Of a stretch of DNA of 64,000 nt, positions 8,453 to 16,579 are shown piece after piece (the stretch's first letter is position 1; each line of letters opens with the position of its first letter). Source of the stretch: Rhizobium mesoamericanum STM3625. Its GTDB lineage: Bacteria > Pseudomonadota > Alphaproteobacteria > Rhizobiales > Rhizobiaceae. The stretch is from positions 414,063 through 478,062 of the forward strand of contig NZ_HF536778.1 in NCBI RefSeq assembly GCF_000312665.1, in the 5' to 3' direction. The translations under genes were made by a program, and so were the position numbers. The notes under the pieces were generated by a model. That model made no database searches and had not been told where the DNA came from. It worked only from the letters and a program-made list of their open reading frames with translations.

Positions 8453-9142
8453 CTTTAACAGGGCACAGAGCGAGTCCTTCGCCCGCCTGTCAACCGGCGC
8501 TTCCTCGCGCGGGAATGCCGAGAATAAAGAGAGATGCCAGGTGCAGGCCTGAAGTCGCAACCCCGCACCGTCATCAACCGGCGAAAGGTCGCGGCAGCGC
8601 GCCTCGCGCGGCGAAGGGCTGCCTGGTGTTTACCCTCGCGTATTTTCCCACCGGCTGCCGACACCAGGATCAGCCATTGAGCAACGCACGAATTGCGCTG
8701 CCGCGTTCCGCCGCCTGCCAAAGGCCTTCCCAGCCTCGTGCGCCTCCCAGTAATACCGTGATTGAAGAGATCTTGGCCTCAGGCGAAACTGTCGGAGTTC
8801 GGCGGCGCCATCTCTGCGGGGACTGGGGACCCACGTGACAGCTGTGCCCCCGGGATCACGCACGGGGTGCGGCTGCCGACCCGGCAGATAGACCGGGAAA
8901 TCTCTATGCGGTAACAGACGAGGACGTTTCAAAACGGGAGCCATAGAACAGCAGCACGGCAATGATCATCGACTGCCAAGAGATTTGAATCCATCGCGAG
9001 GTTCTTCCCGAATCCTTGGGACGAACCAATTTTGCCGCGACAGTGACGAATAAGATGAGGGCAACCGATTGCGAAGAAAACTCCGTCGCCTTAAAGATTC
9101 CGGAAGCGGCAATCAGCCGTGAAAGCGTCGAGGATTTTGTTC
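8453..9142. other. intergenic with a start-less membrane-like frame
   Basis: About 690 bases without a firm gene. On the minus strand a frame from about 9126 to 8904 encodes two hydrophobic stretches (SVALILFVTVAAKLV and SMIIAVLLFYGSRF), which resembles a small membrane protein but has no ATG, GTG or TTG in a credible position. The right end should hold the promoter and long leader typical of cold-shock genes. Confidence 0.35.
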
Positions 9143-9346
9143 ATGGCCACTGGTATGGTTAAATTTTTCAATGGAGACAAAGGATTTGGCTTCATCACCC
9201 CGGATAATGGGGGGGCTGACGTATTTGTGCACGTGTCTGCCTTGCAGGCTGGAAGCTCTCTCAGCGAGGGACAGAAGGTGAGCTACGAGGTGGGCCAGGA
9301 TCGCAAAACCGGCAAGTCGAAAGCTGAAAACGTACGGCTTATTTGA
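9143..9346 (+). CDS. cold-shock protein, CspA family
   Basis: A 67-residue single cold-shock domain: MATGMVKFFNGDKGFGFITP holds the RNP1-type KGFGFI motif, and VFVHVSAL the RNP2-type motif, followed by the acidic-basic turn typical of the family. These proteins bind single-stranded RNA and DNA and melt RNA structure at low temperature or under growth stress. The length is normal. The start at 9143 gives the canonical N-terminus; eight extra codons upstream are possible but unlikely. Plasmid copies are common in rhizobia, alongside several chromosomal ones. Confidence 0.95.
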   Translation: MATGMVKFFNGDKGFGFITPDNGGADVFVHVSALQAGSSLSEGQKVSYEVGQDRKTGKSKAENVRLI

Positions 9347-9373
9347 TTTCCGCGATCATGGGATCGGCCGCCT

Positions 9374-9405
9374 CGGCCGCAGCAAAGCCTCCGTTGCTGC
9401 GGCCG
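9374..9405. terminator. strong hairpin downstream of the cold-shock gene
   Basis: A perfect 12-bp stem (CGGCCGCAGCAA at 9374-9385 with TTGCTGCGGCCG at 9394-9405) and an 8-base loop, 27 bases after the cold-shock stop codon. There is no T run, so termination is an inference. It overlaps copy C of the 40-bp repeat. Confidence 0.5.
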
Positions 9406-9422
9406 CTCGCAAGCGGAACGCC
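9383..9422. repeat. 40-bp dispersed repeat, copy C
   Basis: CAAAGCCTCCGTTGCTGCGG... ending CGCAAGCGGAACGCC; same orientation as copies A and B and, like B, followed by a relic of the small acidic gene. Confidence 0.6.
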
Positions 9423-9440
9423 GTAGCCATGGCCGCCGGC

Positions 9441-9548
9441 TCAATGCAGAAGCGTGTATTCACGGACGATCTCAAGATCGTCGACGTCGATTTCGTCGGA
9501 AGGTAACGCCGAGAGCTTCCCGAAAGCAACTTGACGGTCAGCGGTAAG
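9441..9548 (-). pseudogene. remnant of small acidic protein gene (copy of 7631-7801)
   Basis: Reading the minus strand from 9548 gives LTADRQVAFGKLSALPSDE followed by IDVDDLEIVREYTLLH and a stop at 9441-9443, which parallels the ending SDENDADDDLEIVHEYTPWH of the intact small gene. A TGA (9549-9551) lies directly before it and no start codon is available. The adjoining 40-bp repeat is shared too, so the duplicated block covers about 9383-9510 and 7576-7700. Confidence 0.55.
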
Positions 9549-9610
9549 TCAACAGCGCCACGTCGCTCCATCGACGAAGCACCTATGTCGTTCTTGACCG
9601 ATGAGAGAGC

Positions 9611-10201
9611 TCATCGCCTTTTTCTGTACGTCCAGAGCTGCGCCGGTGGAATGTTGCGCATCATGAAAGCCAGGTGGCGGACTTCGTAACCGGCGGGAAG
9701 CGCGACGACCGGAGACAGCAACCCATAGGTGATCTGAACAACGGGCCTTCCGTTCGGCACACGTTCCAGGAGGTCGAGGATCAGTGACAGGCGCTTGTCT
9801 GGAGGCAAGTGCAGGAGAGGTACAGCGGAAATGACGCAGTCGAACTTTGCGCCCCGCTCAGGACCCAGAACAAGATCGAGCGCGAAGGCGTCTCCGCATC
9901 GAACGTCGACTTCGGGAAACTCCTGCCTGAGATGCCGGCAAAACTCCGGCGAGTATTCAACGGAAACCAGATCCTTCGGCCGAACGCCCAGCGCCAGGAT
10001 CTGTTTTGTGATGACGCCGGTTCCCGGGCCAAGTTCAAGCACCGGAAGCCCCGAGGATGAATCAATGACGCTCGCCATCTTCCGGGCGGTCACGACGGAG
10101 GTCGGCGTTATGGCGCCGACGGCTGTTCGGTCGCGCTTCCAGCCTTTCAGGAATTCTATCTCATCCTTGAACTTCGATCCCACCCGCTGTCGCACGCCCA
10201 T
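9611..10201 (-). CDS. pmtA: phospholipid N-methyltransferase, PmtA type
   Basis: A protein of 196 residues of the rhizobial PmtA family, which methylates phosphatidylethanolamine stepwise to phosphatidylcholine with S-adenosylmethionine at the inner membrane face. Visible motifs: FKDEIEFLKGW, the GAITPTS segment, SAM motif I LELGPGTGVITKQ, VSVEYSPEFCRHL (acidic residue binding the ribose), CGDAF, and a C-terminal RNIPPAQLWTYRK that is highly typical. The start MGVRQRVGSKF is favoured by GGAGG six bases upstream; an in-frame extension to 10243 is less likely. The gene is monocistronic, next to a transporter operon carrying a phosphodiesterase. Phosphatidylcholine is needed for effective symbiosis in rhizobia, and plasmid-borne extra copies are known. 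Confidence 0.85.
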   Translation of the reverse strand: MGVRQRVGSKFKDEIEFLKGWKRDRTAVGAITPTSVVTARKMASVIDSSSGLPVLELGPGTGVITKQILALGVRPKDLVSVEYSPEFCRHLRQEFPEVDVRCGDAFALDLVLGPERGAKFDCVISAVPLLHLPPDKRLSLILDLLERVPNGRPVVQITYGLLSPVVALPAGYEVRHLAFMMRNIPPAQLWTYRKRR

Positions 10202-10432
10202 TCTTCGCCTCCGCTTCGATGCCCACGATGATTGCCGCCACAAACATCGCTTAAACGCGACAAAGGCAAGCCCCCAAGCGCCATTTTCCGTCCGCCTATT
10301 GTATTTTGCGCATAAAAAGATGCCTTTGAGAACCTGGGGGGCCCGGGAGGCGCTGCCATGCGGTTGGTTTTCGGCGTGAGGAATCAGAGCGACTTTTTTT
10401 GCTCTATTCGCGCGAAGTTGGGGATTGACAAT

Positions 10433-11128
10433 CTAGCCGGCGCCTCGAAGCCGGACCTGATCTGTGCACAGCAAAGCTTTGAGCTGCGCGGCAGAACGCG
10501 TAACTACCGAGGCCCCGACGGAAAGGAGCCGCTCATCGTGATCGTTGAGGCAATGGCCGCCGGCTGTGAAGCCGATAACCGTCATCCCGGCCGCGACACC
10601 GGCCTGGACGCCGGCGATGCTGTCTTCCACGACAACCGTACGGGCAGGATCGGCCCCCATCCGGTCGGCCGCGAACAGAAAAAGATCAGGTGCGGGTTTG
10701 CCCTTCGATACCATGACGGTGCTGAAGACATGCGGTTCGAGCAACGGCCAAAGGCCGGTCCTCTCAAGACCGAGACGCAGTTTTTCAGGCGCGCTGCTGG
10801 AGGCGACACAACGCGGCACTGCAATTTGGCCAAGAAGCTCGGCGATGCCGTCGATCGCCTCCAACTCGGTCAGATACTTCTCCTTGATCTTTGCGGCGAC
10901 CACTTCTTCGAAATCGGGAGGCAGAGGCCTTCCCCACTCCTCCTCGACCATGCGTCGCATCGTGGCGGCAGACAGCCCGGTATATCGGCGGACAACGTCT
11001 TCGTAAGAGGTCGGAAAACCAATGCGCGCCAGTTCATCGGCGTCGATCTGGGTAGCGAGCTTTTCGCTGTCGATGAGGACACCGTCACAGTCGAAGATGA
11101 CAAGGTCGAATGGTTTGGTCAGGCTCAT
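10433..11128 (-). CDS. HAD-superfamily phosphatase
   Basis: A 231-residue HAD hydrolase: nucleophile motif FDCDGVLIDSE (residues 11-21), motif II CVASSSAP, motif III lysine in SKGKPAPDLFLFA and motif IV VVEDSIAGVQAG, with a helical cap between I and II. This is the beta-phosphoglucomutase/phosphatase subgroup that acts on small sugar or polyol phosphates. It overlaps the preceding metallophosphoesterase gene by 4 bases (ATGA), so the two are translationally coupled. Together with the transporter this suggests that an imported phosphodiester or phosphomonoester is stripped of phosphate in the cytoplasm. The substrate is not deducible. Confidence 0.85.
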   Translation of the reverse strand: MSLTKPFDLVIFDCDGVLIDSEKLATQIDADELARIGFPTSYEDVVRRYTGLSAATMRRMVEEEWGRPLPPDFEEVVAAKIKEKYLTELEAIDGIAELLGQIAVPRCVASSSAPEKLRLGLERTGLWPLLEPHVFSTVMVSKGKPAPDLFLFAADRMGADPARTVVVEDSIAGVQAGVAAGMTVIGFTAGGHCLNDHDERLLSVGASVVTRSAAQLKALLCTDQVRLRGAG

Positions 11129-11934
11129 TGGAAACCCTCCGGCATGAATTCCTCGGGGCTGATTGCGACCACGACCCTGCTGCTGACCTCGAACTGATTG
11201 ATCAGGACGCTGTCGTCGCGAACTAAGGCGACATTAAAGGCCGGCGCATCGTTGACGAAGCGCGCATCGCGCCGCTCGAGATGCGGAATGATCTGGTGCG
11301 CAACGCCCCGGCTCGCGCTAAACGGTACGCCTTGCCAGGTGCCGCCAACGTCGACATGGACATGGCCGCAGAAGATGTGGCGGACCGAACCTGTCTTGAC
11401 GAGCGGCCCCACGGCGTTTCTTGGAACCAGGGTGATGTGCGGCGCAAAATGCGGCAGCCCGATCGATTGCAGCGGGTGATGGCAAAACAAATAGCTTGGC
11501 CGAATTGGCTCTTCAGCAAGGCGCTCTAGAAGCCATTCGAACCGGCCGCAGCCGAGCGAGCCATGACCGTGGTCGGTCACCAGCGTGTCGAGGAAAATCA
11601 AGCGGCCAGCCGGCAGATCCAGGACCGATTGGACGAAGCCTGTTGCGTCGATTGCGGCGTCGGGGAAAACCCGACGGAAATTAGCCCGATGATCGTGGTT
11701 CCCGAGCAAGAGGCGATGCGGCACCCGGAGGTCCTGCAGGATGTCGCGCAGAAGCTGGTAGGCGGCGGCGTCGCCTTCATCGGTCAGATCGCCGGTGATG
11801 ACGCAGAGATCAGCATCCGCATGCTCGTTGTTAATGGTCGCGATCACAGTGCGGAGACGGGCGGCGGGATCGAAACCGTAAAGGGTCTTGCCCGGAGCCA
11901 CCAGATGCAGGTCGGTGAGGTGGATGAGTTTCAT
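11125..11934 (-). CDS. metallophosphoesterase, class III phosphodiesterase (GpdQ/CpdA-like)
   Basis: A 269-residue calcineurin-like phosphodiesterase: metal-binding motifs LTDLHL (DxH), ITGDLTDEGD (GDxxD), LLGNHDHR (GNHD), a FCHHPL histidine and FCGHVHVD (GHxH), in the right order and spacing for the cyclic-nucleotide/glycerophosphodiester class. No signal peptide, so cytoplasmic. The ATG at 11934 is chosen over one four codons earlier. It lies 57 bases behind the binding-protein gene and is coupled to the HAD phosphatase. In this context hydrolysis of an imported glycerophosphodiester is more likely than cAMP turnover, but this is inference. Confidence 0.85.
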   Translation of the reverse strand: MKLIHLTDLHLVAPGKTLYGFDPAARLRTVIATINNEHADADLCVITGDLTDEGDAAAYQLLRDILQDLRVPHRLLLGNHDHRANFRRVFPDAAIDATGFVQSVLDLPAGRLIFLDTLVTDHGHGSLGCGRFEWLLERLAEEPIRPSYLFCHHPLQSIGLPHFAPHITLVPRNAVGPLVKTGSVRHIFCGHVHVDVGGTWQGVPFSASRGVAHQIIPHLERRDARFVNDAPAFNVALVRDDSVLINQFEVSSRVVVAISPEEFMPEGFQ

Positions 11935-11991
11935 TGATTGATCCATGAAAGCGAACGCCGAAGCGGGTCCGGCGCTCTTGATAGGAGTGGG

Positions 11992-13248
11992 TTAGTTGGT
12001 CTTCGGGAGAAGCGCGCGAACACTCGCTGCCATATCGGCTAGAGCTGCATCCGGCTCCATGCTGCCAAGCGCGATTGCGGACATGTCGTCGCGAATGACC
12101 TGCGAGATCTCGACACCGTTTTCGCCGGGCCAGGAGAACCACGGACGGGCGCGCGGCGTCTGCAGGACGCTTGTGTACCAGTTCGGGTGCTGCTTGTAGA
12201 AGTCGGCAAGGTGATCCTTGTCGAGCGCACCGGTATTCGTCGGCATATAACCGGTGTTCGGAACGACGATGCTCTGGCCGTCCGCGCTGGTGGCAAACTT
12301 CACATATTCCCAGGCTGCGGCACGCTTGGCTTCGTCCTTGGACAGGATGACCGCGACCATGCCGCCCGTCGGCATCGTTGCGGCCTCGGAGCCCAGCGGC
12401 TGTTTTGCCGTCGTCAGCTTGAAGCGCGTGCCGATTTCTTTTTCGAGGCCGCTGACGCTGCCAGCCGATGCGAAGAAGAAGCCGAGCTTGCCTGAGGTGA
12501 AGAGCTGACGGGCTGCACGGCTGTCTATCGCCGGCTGCGTGCCTTCCGTATGGAAGCGCTTGAAGAGCTTGGCGGCAGACTGACCGGCCGGACCGTCGAA
12601 AGCGATGTCGGTTTCCTTGTCGTTCATCATCTGGCCACCGAAATTGCGCACCAGGTTCTGTGTCGTCCAGTCGTCCGAACCGAGATCGTAGAACATGCCC
12701 GATGTCCCGTCGCCGAGCGCTCCGATCTTGCCGGCTAGCGCCACGAAACCGTCCCAGTCAGTCGGAATCTTTTCAGGATCGCCGCCGGCCCGCTTGATAA
12801 GGTCGGCATTGAAATAGACGACCGGCGTCGACATAGCGAACGGCAGGCCGTAGAGCTTGCCATCTATCTTGGCGAGCGACAGAACCTGATCGGTATAGCC
12901 CTTGTCGGTCAGGTGATCCTTGGCAACCAGATCGTCAATCGGCTCGATCAGGCCGCGGGCGACGAGCGGGCGCAGCACGTTGAAGCCGACATAATGGACA
13001 TCAGGCAACTGGCCGGCCATGCTTTGGCGGATGAGCGCCTGGACGGCTTCGTCGTAGCTCGGGGCCGCTGCCCTGAACCCGATCTTGATATCGGGATACT
13101 TCGCTTCGAAGCTCTTGGCGACGGCTGCGTGAATAGGCTCGTGCTCGGCCCAGGCGTAATAGACGTCGAGCTTGGTTTCCGCGTGGGCGGGGGCGGTCAG
13201 GCCTGCCATGGCAAGGCCAGCCGCGATCATCATGGCAATCGTTTTCAC
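11992..13248 (-). CDS. ABC transporter extracellular solute-binding protein (family 1, UgpB-like)
   Basis: A 418-residue periplasmic binding protein with a Sec signal peptide (MKTIAMMIAAGLAMAGLTAP, cleavage after AHA) followed by ETKLDVYYAWAEHEPIHAAV. Internal segments such as YGLPFAMSTPVVYFNADLIK and a C-terminal NTGYMPTNTGALD are typical of family 1 binding proteins for sugars and glycerol-3-phosphate derivatives. It is the fourth gene of the minus-strand operon ATPase-permease-permease-binding protein. The two downstream phosphatase genes hint that the ligand contains phosphate. Confidence 0.9.
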   Translation of the reverse strand: MKTIAMMIAAGLAMAGLTAPAHAETKLDVYYAWAEHEPIHAAVAKSFEAKYPDIKIGFRAAAPSYDEAVQALIRQSMAGQLPDVHYVGFNVLRPLVARGLIEPIDDLVAKDHLTDKGYTDQVLSLAKIDGKLYGLPFAMSTPVVYFNADLIKRAGGDPEKIPTDWDGFVALAGKIGALGDGTSGMFYDLGSDDWTTQNLVRNFGGQMMNDKETDIAFDGPAGQSAAKLFKRFHTEGTQPAIDSRAARQLFTSGKLGFFFASAGSVSGLEKEIGTRFKLTTAKQPLGSEAATMPTGGMVAVILSKDEAKRAAAWEYVKFATSADGQSIVVPNTGYMPTNTGALDKDHLADFYKQHPNWYTSVLQTPRARPWFSWPGENGVEISQVIRDDMSAIALGSMEPDAALADMAASVRALLPKTN

Positions 13249-13293
13249 GATGCTCTCCTGTCGTTCGTGGTTGGGTTGGGTTGTTGAGGATGC

Positions 13294-14127
13294 CTAGTGT
13301 CGGCCGACCACCAGACCCCTGATGAAATGCCTCTGCATTGAGAGGAAGAGGGCGGCCAGGGGCGCTGTGACGATCACGCCCCCGGCCATCAGCGCACCGA
13401 CCTGACCGCCGCCGTCGCCTGCTTGCCGGAAATAGGCAATGCCAAGCGAGGGCATCATCATGTCGGGATTGGTTGTCACCACCAGCGGCCAGTAGAGGTC
13501 GTTCCAATGGGCCACGATGGAGAAAATAGAGAAAGCGGCGACTGCTGGCCATGCGGCGGGCACCATGATGCGCCAGGCGATCGAGAGCTCGCTGAAACCG
13601 TCAAGCCGGGCCGCATCAAGCACTTCGTCAGGGAAGGTGACGAAAAACTGTCGAAACAGGAAGATCGCGAAGACCGAGATGATCCAGGGCAGAATGAGCG
13701 CTGGGTAGGTGTCGAGCAGCCCCGATTTCGCGAGCGCAACGTAGATCGGAATTGTCGGGATCTGCACTGGCACGAGAAGCCCGAGCAGCACTGCGCCGAG
13801 CAGGAGCGGCCTGCCTGGAAAGGACAGCTTGGCGAGCGCATAGCCGCACGGGATCGCCACGGCAATTTGCAGGGTCAGGATCGCGAGACAGACCACAAAT
13901 CCATTGGCCATGAAGCGCAAGAGCGGGATTGCGGTGAGTGCTGCGCCGTAATTCTGCGCGGTGCCGGCCAGTGTCGGCACAGGCAGAAGACCGCCATTGA
14001 AGATTTCGCTCTCCGGTGTACCTGAGGCCAGCACCATCCAGATGAATGGGAAAACCATGATGATTGCGCCCGAGAGCAGAACGGCGTGTGAGGCAATGCG
14101 CGATACGGGAGATTTCGCAAGGATCAT
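13294..14127 (-). CDS. ABC transporter permease (MalG/UgpE type)
   Basis: A 277-residue inner-membrane permease with about six helices; the N-terminus FPFIWMVLASGTPESEIF and the EAA loop DAARLDGFSELSIAWRIMVP (contacts the ATPase) identify a family 1 sugar permease of the MalG/UgpE branch. It starts inside the end of the other permease gene (4-base overlap) and is followed after 45 bases by the binding-protein gene. Confidence 0.9.
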   Translation of the reverse strand: MILAKSPVSRIASHAVLLSGAIIMVFPFIWMVLASGTPESEIFNGGLLPVPTLAGTAQNYGAALTAIPLLRFMANGFVVCLAILTLQIAVAIPCGYALAKLSFPGRPLLLGAVLLGLLVPVQIPTIPIYVALAKSGLLDTYPALILPWIISVFAIFLFRQFFVTFPDEVLDAARLDGFSELSIAWRIMVPAAWPAVAAFSIFSIVAHWNDLYWPLVVTTNPDMMMPSLGIAYFRQAGDGGGQVGALMAGGVIVTAPLAALFLSMQRHFIRGLVVGRH

Positions 14128-15074
14128 GGCGTTCCCCTCAAGTTCTTCGTACCGGACGCCCTAGGGTCCGACAGGCGCATCTGGATCAGAGACAGCATCG
14201 TCACGAACACGAAGAAAGACACGGCGATCGCCGATGCATAGCCGACGCGGAAGAACCGGAAGCCCTCTTCGTAGAATGTATAAAGGACGACCATTGTCGA
14301 CTTCATCGGTCCGCCCTGGGTGAGCACAGCAACTGTCTCAAACACCGAGAACGCGCGGATGACTGTCATGACGGTGACGAACAGCGTCACCGGAGCAAGC
14401 ATCGGCCAGGTTACGAGCCGGAAGCGCTTGAAACCACCGTCTGCACCGTCGATCGCAGCCGCCTCGTAGAGCTCTTCTGGAATTGTGGAAAGTCCGGCCA
14501 GGAAGAGGATCATGTTGAAGCCGACCAGCTGCCAAATGCCGATGCAGGCAAGGGCATAGACCGCCATGGACGGGTCGGAGAGAAACCGTATAGGCGAGGC
14601 GCCGAGCAGGTGAAGGAACGCGTTGGCGGCGCCAAGACTAGGATGGAGGATCGCCTCCCAGGCGGTCGCGAGCGCCACAAGGGTTGCGGCGACCGGGAGG
14701 AAATAGGCCGTTCTGTAAAAAGCGGAAAAGGTGCACCGTGAAATCAGCAAGGCAACAAGCAGACCCCACCCGATCGATATTGGGACCACCACAAGGACAT
14801 AGAGCGCCGTATTGCGGAGGCTGTTCGAGAAACCTGGGTCGGTCAGCATTCGACCATAATTGCCAAGACCGACAAAGCGGATACCGACCAGGCCCAAAGA
14901 TGCGTCGGTAAACGAAAGGAACAGAACCAGGATCGCTGGGCCGATCAAAAGGGCAAGCAGGAGCAGCGAGGCTGGCAACGCAAGAACCAGCCCGGCACGG
15001 GCTTGCGCGCGGTCCGACTTGTAGATTGACCGCTCAGGGGCTGCTGCGAGAGAAACATCGTCGAGCACAGCCAT
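14124..15074 (-). CDS. ABC transporter permease (MalF/UgpA type)
   Basis: A 316-residue permease; six or more membrane helices beginning ALPASLLLLALLIGPAILVL, with the EAA loop EELYEAAAIDGADGGFKRFR. It pairs with the following permease to form the membrane channel. The start codon abuts the stop of the ATPase gene, so all transporter genes are coupled. The N-terminus is extended by about 25 polar residues. Confidence 0.9.
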   Translation of the reverse strand: MAVLDDVSLAAAPERSIYKSDRAQARAGLVLALPASLLLLALLIGPAILVLFLSFTDASLGLVGIRFVGLGNYGRMLTDPGFSNSLRNTALYVLVVVPISIGWGLLVALLISRCTFSAFYRTAYFLPVAATLVALATAWEAILHPSLGAANAFLHLLGASPIRFLSDPSMAVYALACIGIWQLVGFNMILFLAGLSTIPEELYEAAAIDGADGGFKRFRLVTWPMLAPVTLFVTVMTVIRAFSVFETVAVLTQGGPMKSTMVVLYTFYEEGFRFFRVGYASAIAVSFFVFVTMLSLIQMRLSDPRASGTKNLRGTP

Positions 15075-16223
15075 CTAAGCAGCCTCGCGTTCGACACGTT
15101 CTCGCCGAGACCGACTTTCGGGGAAGAACCAGGCATTCTCCGCGTCTATCGTCAGAGCGAGGTGCTCACCAGGATGGACCGAGCGCGCTTGATCCGCCGA
15201 CACTCGAACGACGAATTCGGCGCCCGCCTCAGCCTCGACAAAAAGGTTTGCGTCCGTTCCGGAATGTTCGATACGCGAAAGGCAGACGCGGAGGGTACCG
15301 GGCACATCATGCGCAGCAATGCTTGCGTGCTCGGGGCGAAACGCCAAGGTGCCGGGGCCGGTGGAGCCGATCGCGTCACGGAGTGCTATTTTGCCACCCC
15401 CGATGGCGACCATCCCGCCCACTGTGGCGGAAACACGGACCTCATTCAGGAAAGGCTGCGCGAGAAAACGGGCGACCTCAAGATCGACCGGATCACGATA
15501 GAGATCGGCTGGCTTGGCGATCTGACGAACGTGCCCCCGGAACATCACCGCGACCCGGTCAGATATTGCTGCTGCCTCAGCCTGATCGTGAGTGACGAAC
15601 ACCGTCGTCGCTCCCATTTTCTTGTGGAGTCGGGCGATTTCACCTCGTGTGTGAATTCGCAGCGCCGCATCCAGGTTTGCCAAGGGCTCATCCATGAGGA
15701 ATATCCTCGGTGCACGGACCATCGCCCGTCCTAGTGCCACACGCTGACGCTGGCCGCCCGAAAGCGCCGGTGGACGCCTGTCGAGAAGGGCATCGAGTTT
15801 TAGAATCGCCGAGGTTTCACGAACCCGCTCGTCGATCGAGCGATAGCGTCCGGCGGCACCTGGCAGGGCAGCACCAAGGATCGGCAACCGCTCCAAGCTG
15901 CTTAGTTCGCGCATTACCAATGGCGCGGCGATATTGTCGTACACGCTAAGGTGCGGATAGAGCGCATAGCTTTGAAAAACAAATGCCAAGTCTCGGTCCT
16001 TTGCCGCGACGTCGTCGAGCTTTTTTTCGCCCGCGAACACATGGCCCTGGTCCGCTCGCTCGAGCCCGGCAATTATACGTAGAAGCGTAGATTTACCGCA
16101 GCCTGAAGGCCCAAGAAGGGTCACAAATTCGCCGGCGGCAACGCTGATCGACACGTCGCGCAGAACATTTACTTCGCCGAATTTCTTGCTGATTTTGTCT
16201 ATGTGAAGTTCCAAAGCTGCCAT
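15075..16223 (-). CDS. ABC transporter ATP-binding protein (UgpC/MalK type)
   Basis: A 382-residue ATPase: Walker A GPSGCGKST (near 38-46), Q-loop FVFQSYALYPHLSV, signature LSGGQRQRVALGRAM, Walker B IFLMDEPLANLDA, H-loop VFVTHDQAEA, then a C-terminal TOBE/OB region with FRPEHASI as in UgpC/MalK proteins that can be regulated through this domain. It is the first gene of the transporter operon; the 345-base upstream space contains one of two direct repeats that look like RpiR operators. Confidence 0.92.
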   Translation of the reverse strand: MAALELHIDKISKKFGEVNVLRDVSISVAAGEFVTLLGPSGCGKSTLLRIIAGLERADQGHVFAGEKKLDDVAAKDRDLAFVFQSYALYPHLSVYDNIAAPLVMRELSSLERLPILGAALPGAAGRYRSIDERVRETSAILKLDALLDRRPPALSGGQRQRVALGRAMVRAPRIFLMDEPLANLDAALRIHTRGEIARLHKKMGATTVFVTHDQAEAAAISDRVAVMFRGHVRQIAKPADLYRDPVDLEVARFLAQPFLNEVRVSATVGGMVAIGGGKIALRDAIGSTGPGTLAFRPEHASIAAHDVPGTLRVCLSRIEHSGTDANLFVEAEAGAEFVVRVSADQARSVHPGEHLALTIDAENAWFFPESRSRRERVEREAA

Positions 16224-16258
16224 TCCCTATCCACATGGTTAGCAGTTTTCTTAATGGT

Positions 16259-16300
16259 GCTTTATTTCACATTGATGACATCATGGAGTTTTATTTCATT
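16259..16300. promoter_or_regulatory. probable RpiR operator region, distal repeat copy
   Basis: A roughly 42-bp block with two TTTATTTCA half-sites (16261-16269 and 16290-16298) and the dyad-like TGGAGTTTTATTTCA. It lies 36 bases before the ATPase start. An almost identical block occurs at 16539-16579. RpiR-type regulators bind AT-rich dyads of this general kind; assignment is inference. Confidence 0.5.
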
Positions 16301-16538
16301 TTTTGCAACTGGTTATTTGGAAGAGTTTTGGGGGAAGAGCGTCCGCCCTCCGGAAAAGCTCGTGGTGGTTCCACATGGATAATGTTGTAGGTGTTCGACT
16401 GCGGTGCAGCATGCTGAACGCCAGCGTAAGTGCACGTTCTCGAAAGAAAGCGTGCGGCTTACGGGCCACGCCAAGGGGCTTCTTACGGTCGCCATTCTGC
16501 CATCCTCGAGAAGAAGCGGACGCCATCGTTCTATTGGC
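16301..16538. other. 240-bp segment between the two operator-like repeats
   Basis: No supported gene. Short frames are present on both strands. The segment may be spacer, leader of the transporter transcript or inserted DNA. Confidence 0.3.
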
Positions 16539-16579
16539 GCTTTATTTCACCAATGTGACATATGGAGTTTTATTTCATT
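16539..16579. promoter_or_regulatory. probable RpiR operator region, copy overlapping the rpiR stop codon
   Basis: Same pattern as 16259-16300: TTTATTTCA at 16541-16549 and 16569-16577 with TGGAGTTTTATTTCA between. The second half-site overlaps the stop codon of the regulator gene. Confidence 0.45.
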
